A stretch of DNA of 5,743 nt from Betaproteobacteria bacterium (lineage in GTDB: Bacteria; Pseudomonadota; Gammaproteobacteria; Burkholderiales; Burkholderiaceae_E), in the NCBI GenBank assembly GCA_009922405.1, contig RFVZ01000165.1, forward strand, positions 1 through 5,743, written 5' to 3'. Positions 5,433 to 5,743 of the stretch are shown here, in pieces; position 1 is the stretch's first letter; every line of letters begins with the position of its first letter. The notes below the pieces were generated by a model. The model saw only the letters and a program-made list of their open reading frames with translations. It made no database searches and was not told where the DNA came from. A program made the position numbers and the translations under genes.

Positions 5433-5743
5433 ATGAGTAATCTTTGGGATCTCCATCAGCTGCGCGACCGACCCACGGTTGATCTCCCAGGCGAGACGAT
5501 TCCGGCGCTCTTCTGGAACGCGGCCCAGCGCCGTAGCGATCGGGTCTGGATGCGTCAAAAACAACTCGGTCTCTGGCGCAGTTGGAGCTGGAACCAGGCC
5601 GCTCAACAGGTCGAAGAGATCGGGTGCGGCCTGCTCAGCCTGGGTTTTTGTGCAGGCGAGCGCTCAGGCCAAGGGGGTGGCGAGCGGGCCTCCATCCTGT
5701 CGAACACCGTGATTGAATGGATGCTTGCGGATCTGGCGATTCT
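5433..5743 (+). CDS. AMP-forming acyl-CoA synthetase / long-chain fatty acid-CoA ligase (N-terminal fragment)
   Basis: The first 103 codons are present and the gene runs off the right edge. The peptide resembles the N-terminal part of FAA1/FadD-like AMP-binding enzymes: TIPALFWNAAQRRSDRVWMR (22-41), a hydrophobic-aromatic block LGLWRSWSWNQAAQQV (45-60), then GLLSLGF (66-72) and ASILSNTVIEWMLADLAI (86-103). Such enzymes activate a carboxylic acid with ATP to an acyl-adenylate and pass it to CoA. The ATP-binding P-loop and adenylation motifs lie beyond the window. Residues 78-85 look like an 8-residue insertion compared with the usual GFxxGDRVSILSN arrangement and are bounded by an 8-base direct repeat. 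Being last in the visible livHMGF operon, it probably activates the transporter's substrate on entry. Substrate specificity cannot be predicted. Confidence 0.88.
   Translation, partial: MSNLWDLHQLRDRPTVDLPGETIPALFWNAAQRRSDRVWMRQKQLGLWRSWSWNQAAQQVEEIGCGLLSLGFCAGERSGQGGGERASILSNTVIEWMLADLAI
5655..5686 (+). repeat. 8-base direct repeat bounding a 24-base in-frame insertion
   Basis: GGCGAGCG occurs at 5655-5662 and 5679-5686, exactly 24 bases apart, so both copies read Gly-Glu-Arg in frame. Removing one repeat unit (24 bases) would restore the usual family spacing GFCAGERASILSN. Confidence 0.6.

Overview
The window is a GC-rich, gene-dense piece of bacterial chromosome, most likely from a proteobacterium (beta or gamma). 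I base this on protein style: a LivHMGF-type ABC transporter with the basic C-terminal tails I associate with acyl-CoA-ligase-linked copies in Proteobacteria, a COG3565-like VOC protein, and short or overlapping gene junctions. No rRNA, tRNA, CRISPR array, insertion sequence or phage gene is visible. The genus cannot be told from the sequence alone.

Layout from left to right. Positions 1-186 hold the last 61 codons of a flavin-dependent (Baeyer-Villiger-type) monooxygenase. After a 69-base gap comes a complete hormone-sensitive-lipase-family alpha/beta hydrolase (256-1224, +). A small VOC-fold metalloprotein gene (1225-1653, -) runs towards it, and the two stop codons abut. A 185-base divergent intergenic region (1654-1838) must carry the control signals for the VOC gene and for the rightward operon. 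The operon then runs livH (1839-2717), livM (2739-3815), livG (3812-4663), livF (4660-5424) and the start of an AMP-forming acyl-CoA synthetase (5433 to beyond the right edge). The livM/livG and livG/livF junctions are 4-base ATGA overlaps, so translation is probably coupled.

How the genes may work together. The two permeases and two ATPases form a complete membrane core of a branched-chain-amino-acid-type (HAAT) importer, but no periplasmic binding protein gene lies in the window. The acyl-CoA synthetase next to it suggests that the imported substrate is a carboxylic acid (aromatic, alicyclic or fatty) that is activated to its CoA thioester on entry, rather than an amino acid. On the left, a monooxygenase followed by an esterase matches a known catabolic logic: a ketone is oxidised to an ester or lactone, which is hydrolysed to an alcohol and an acid. 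Linking both halves into one ketone/acid degradation locus is inference, because the oppositely oriented VOC gene separates them into at least two transcription units.

Nothing here is clearly a new biological system. The most useful oddities are an 8-residue in-frame insertion bounded by 8-base direct repeats in the acyl-CoA synthetase, a Glu where the esterase family usually has its catalytic Asp, a serine/glutamate-rich hexanucleotide expansion and an A8 tract in the same esterase gene, an 11-base tandem repeat across the monooxygenase stop codon, and a hairpin plus spaced direct repeats in the divergent intergenic region.
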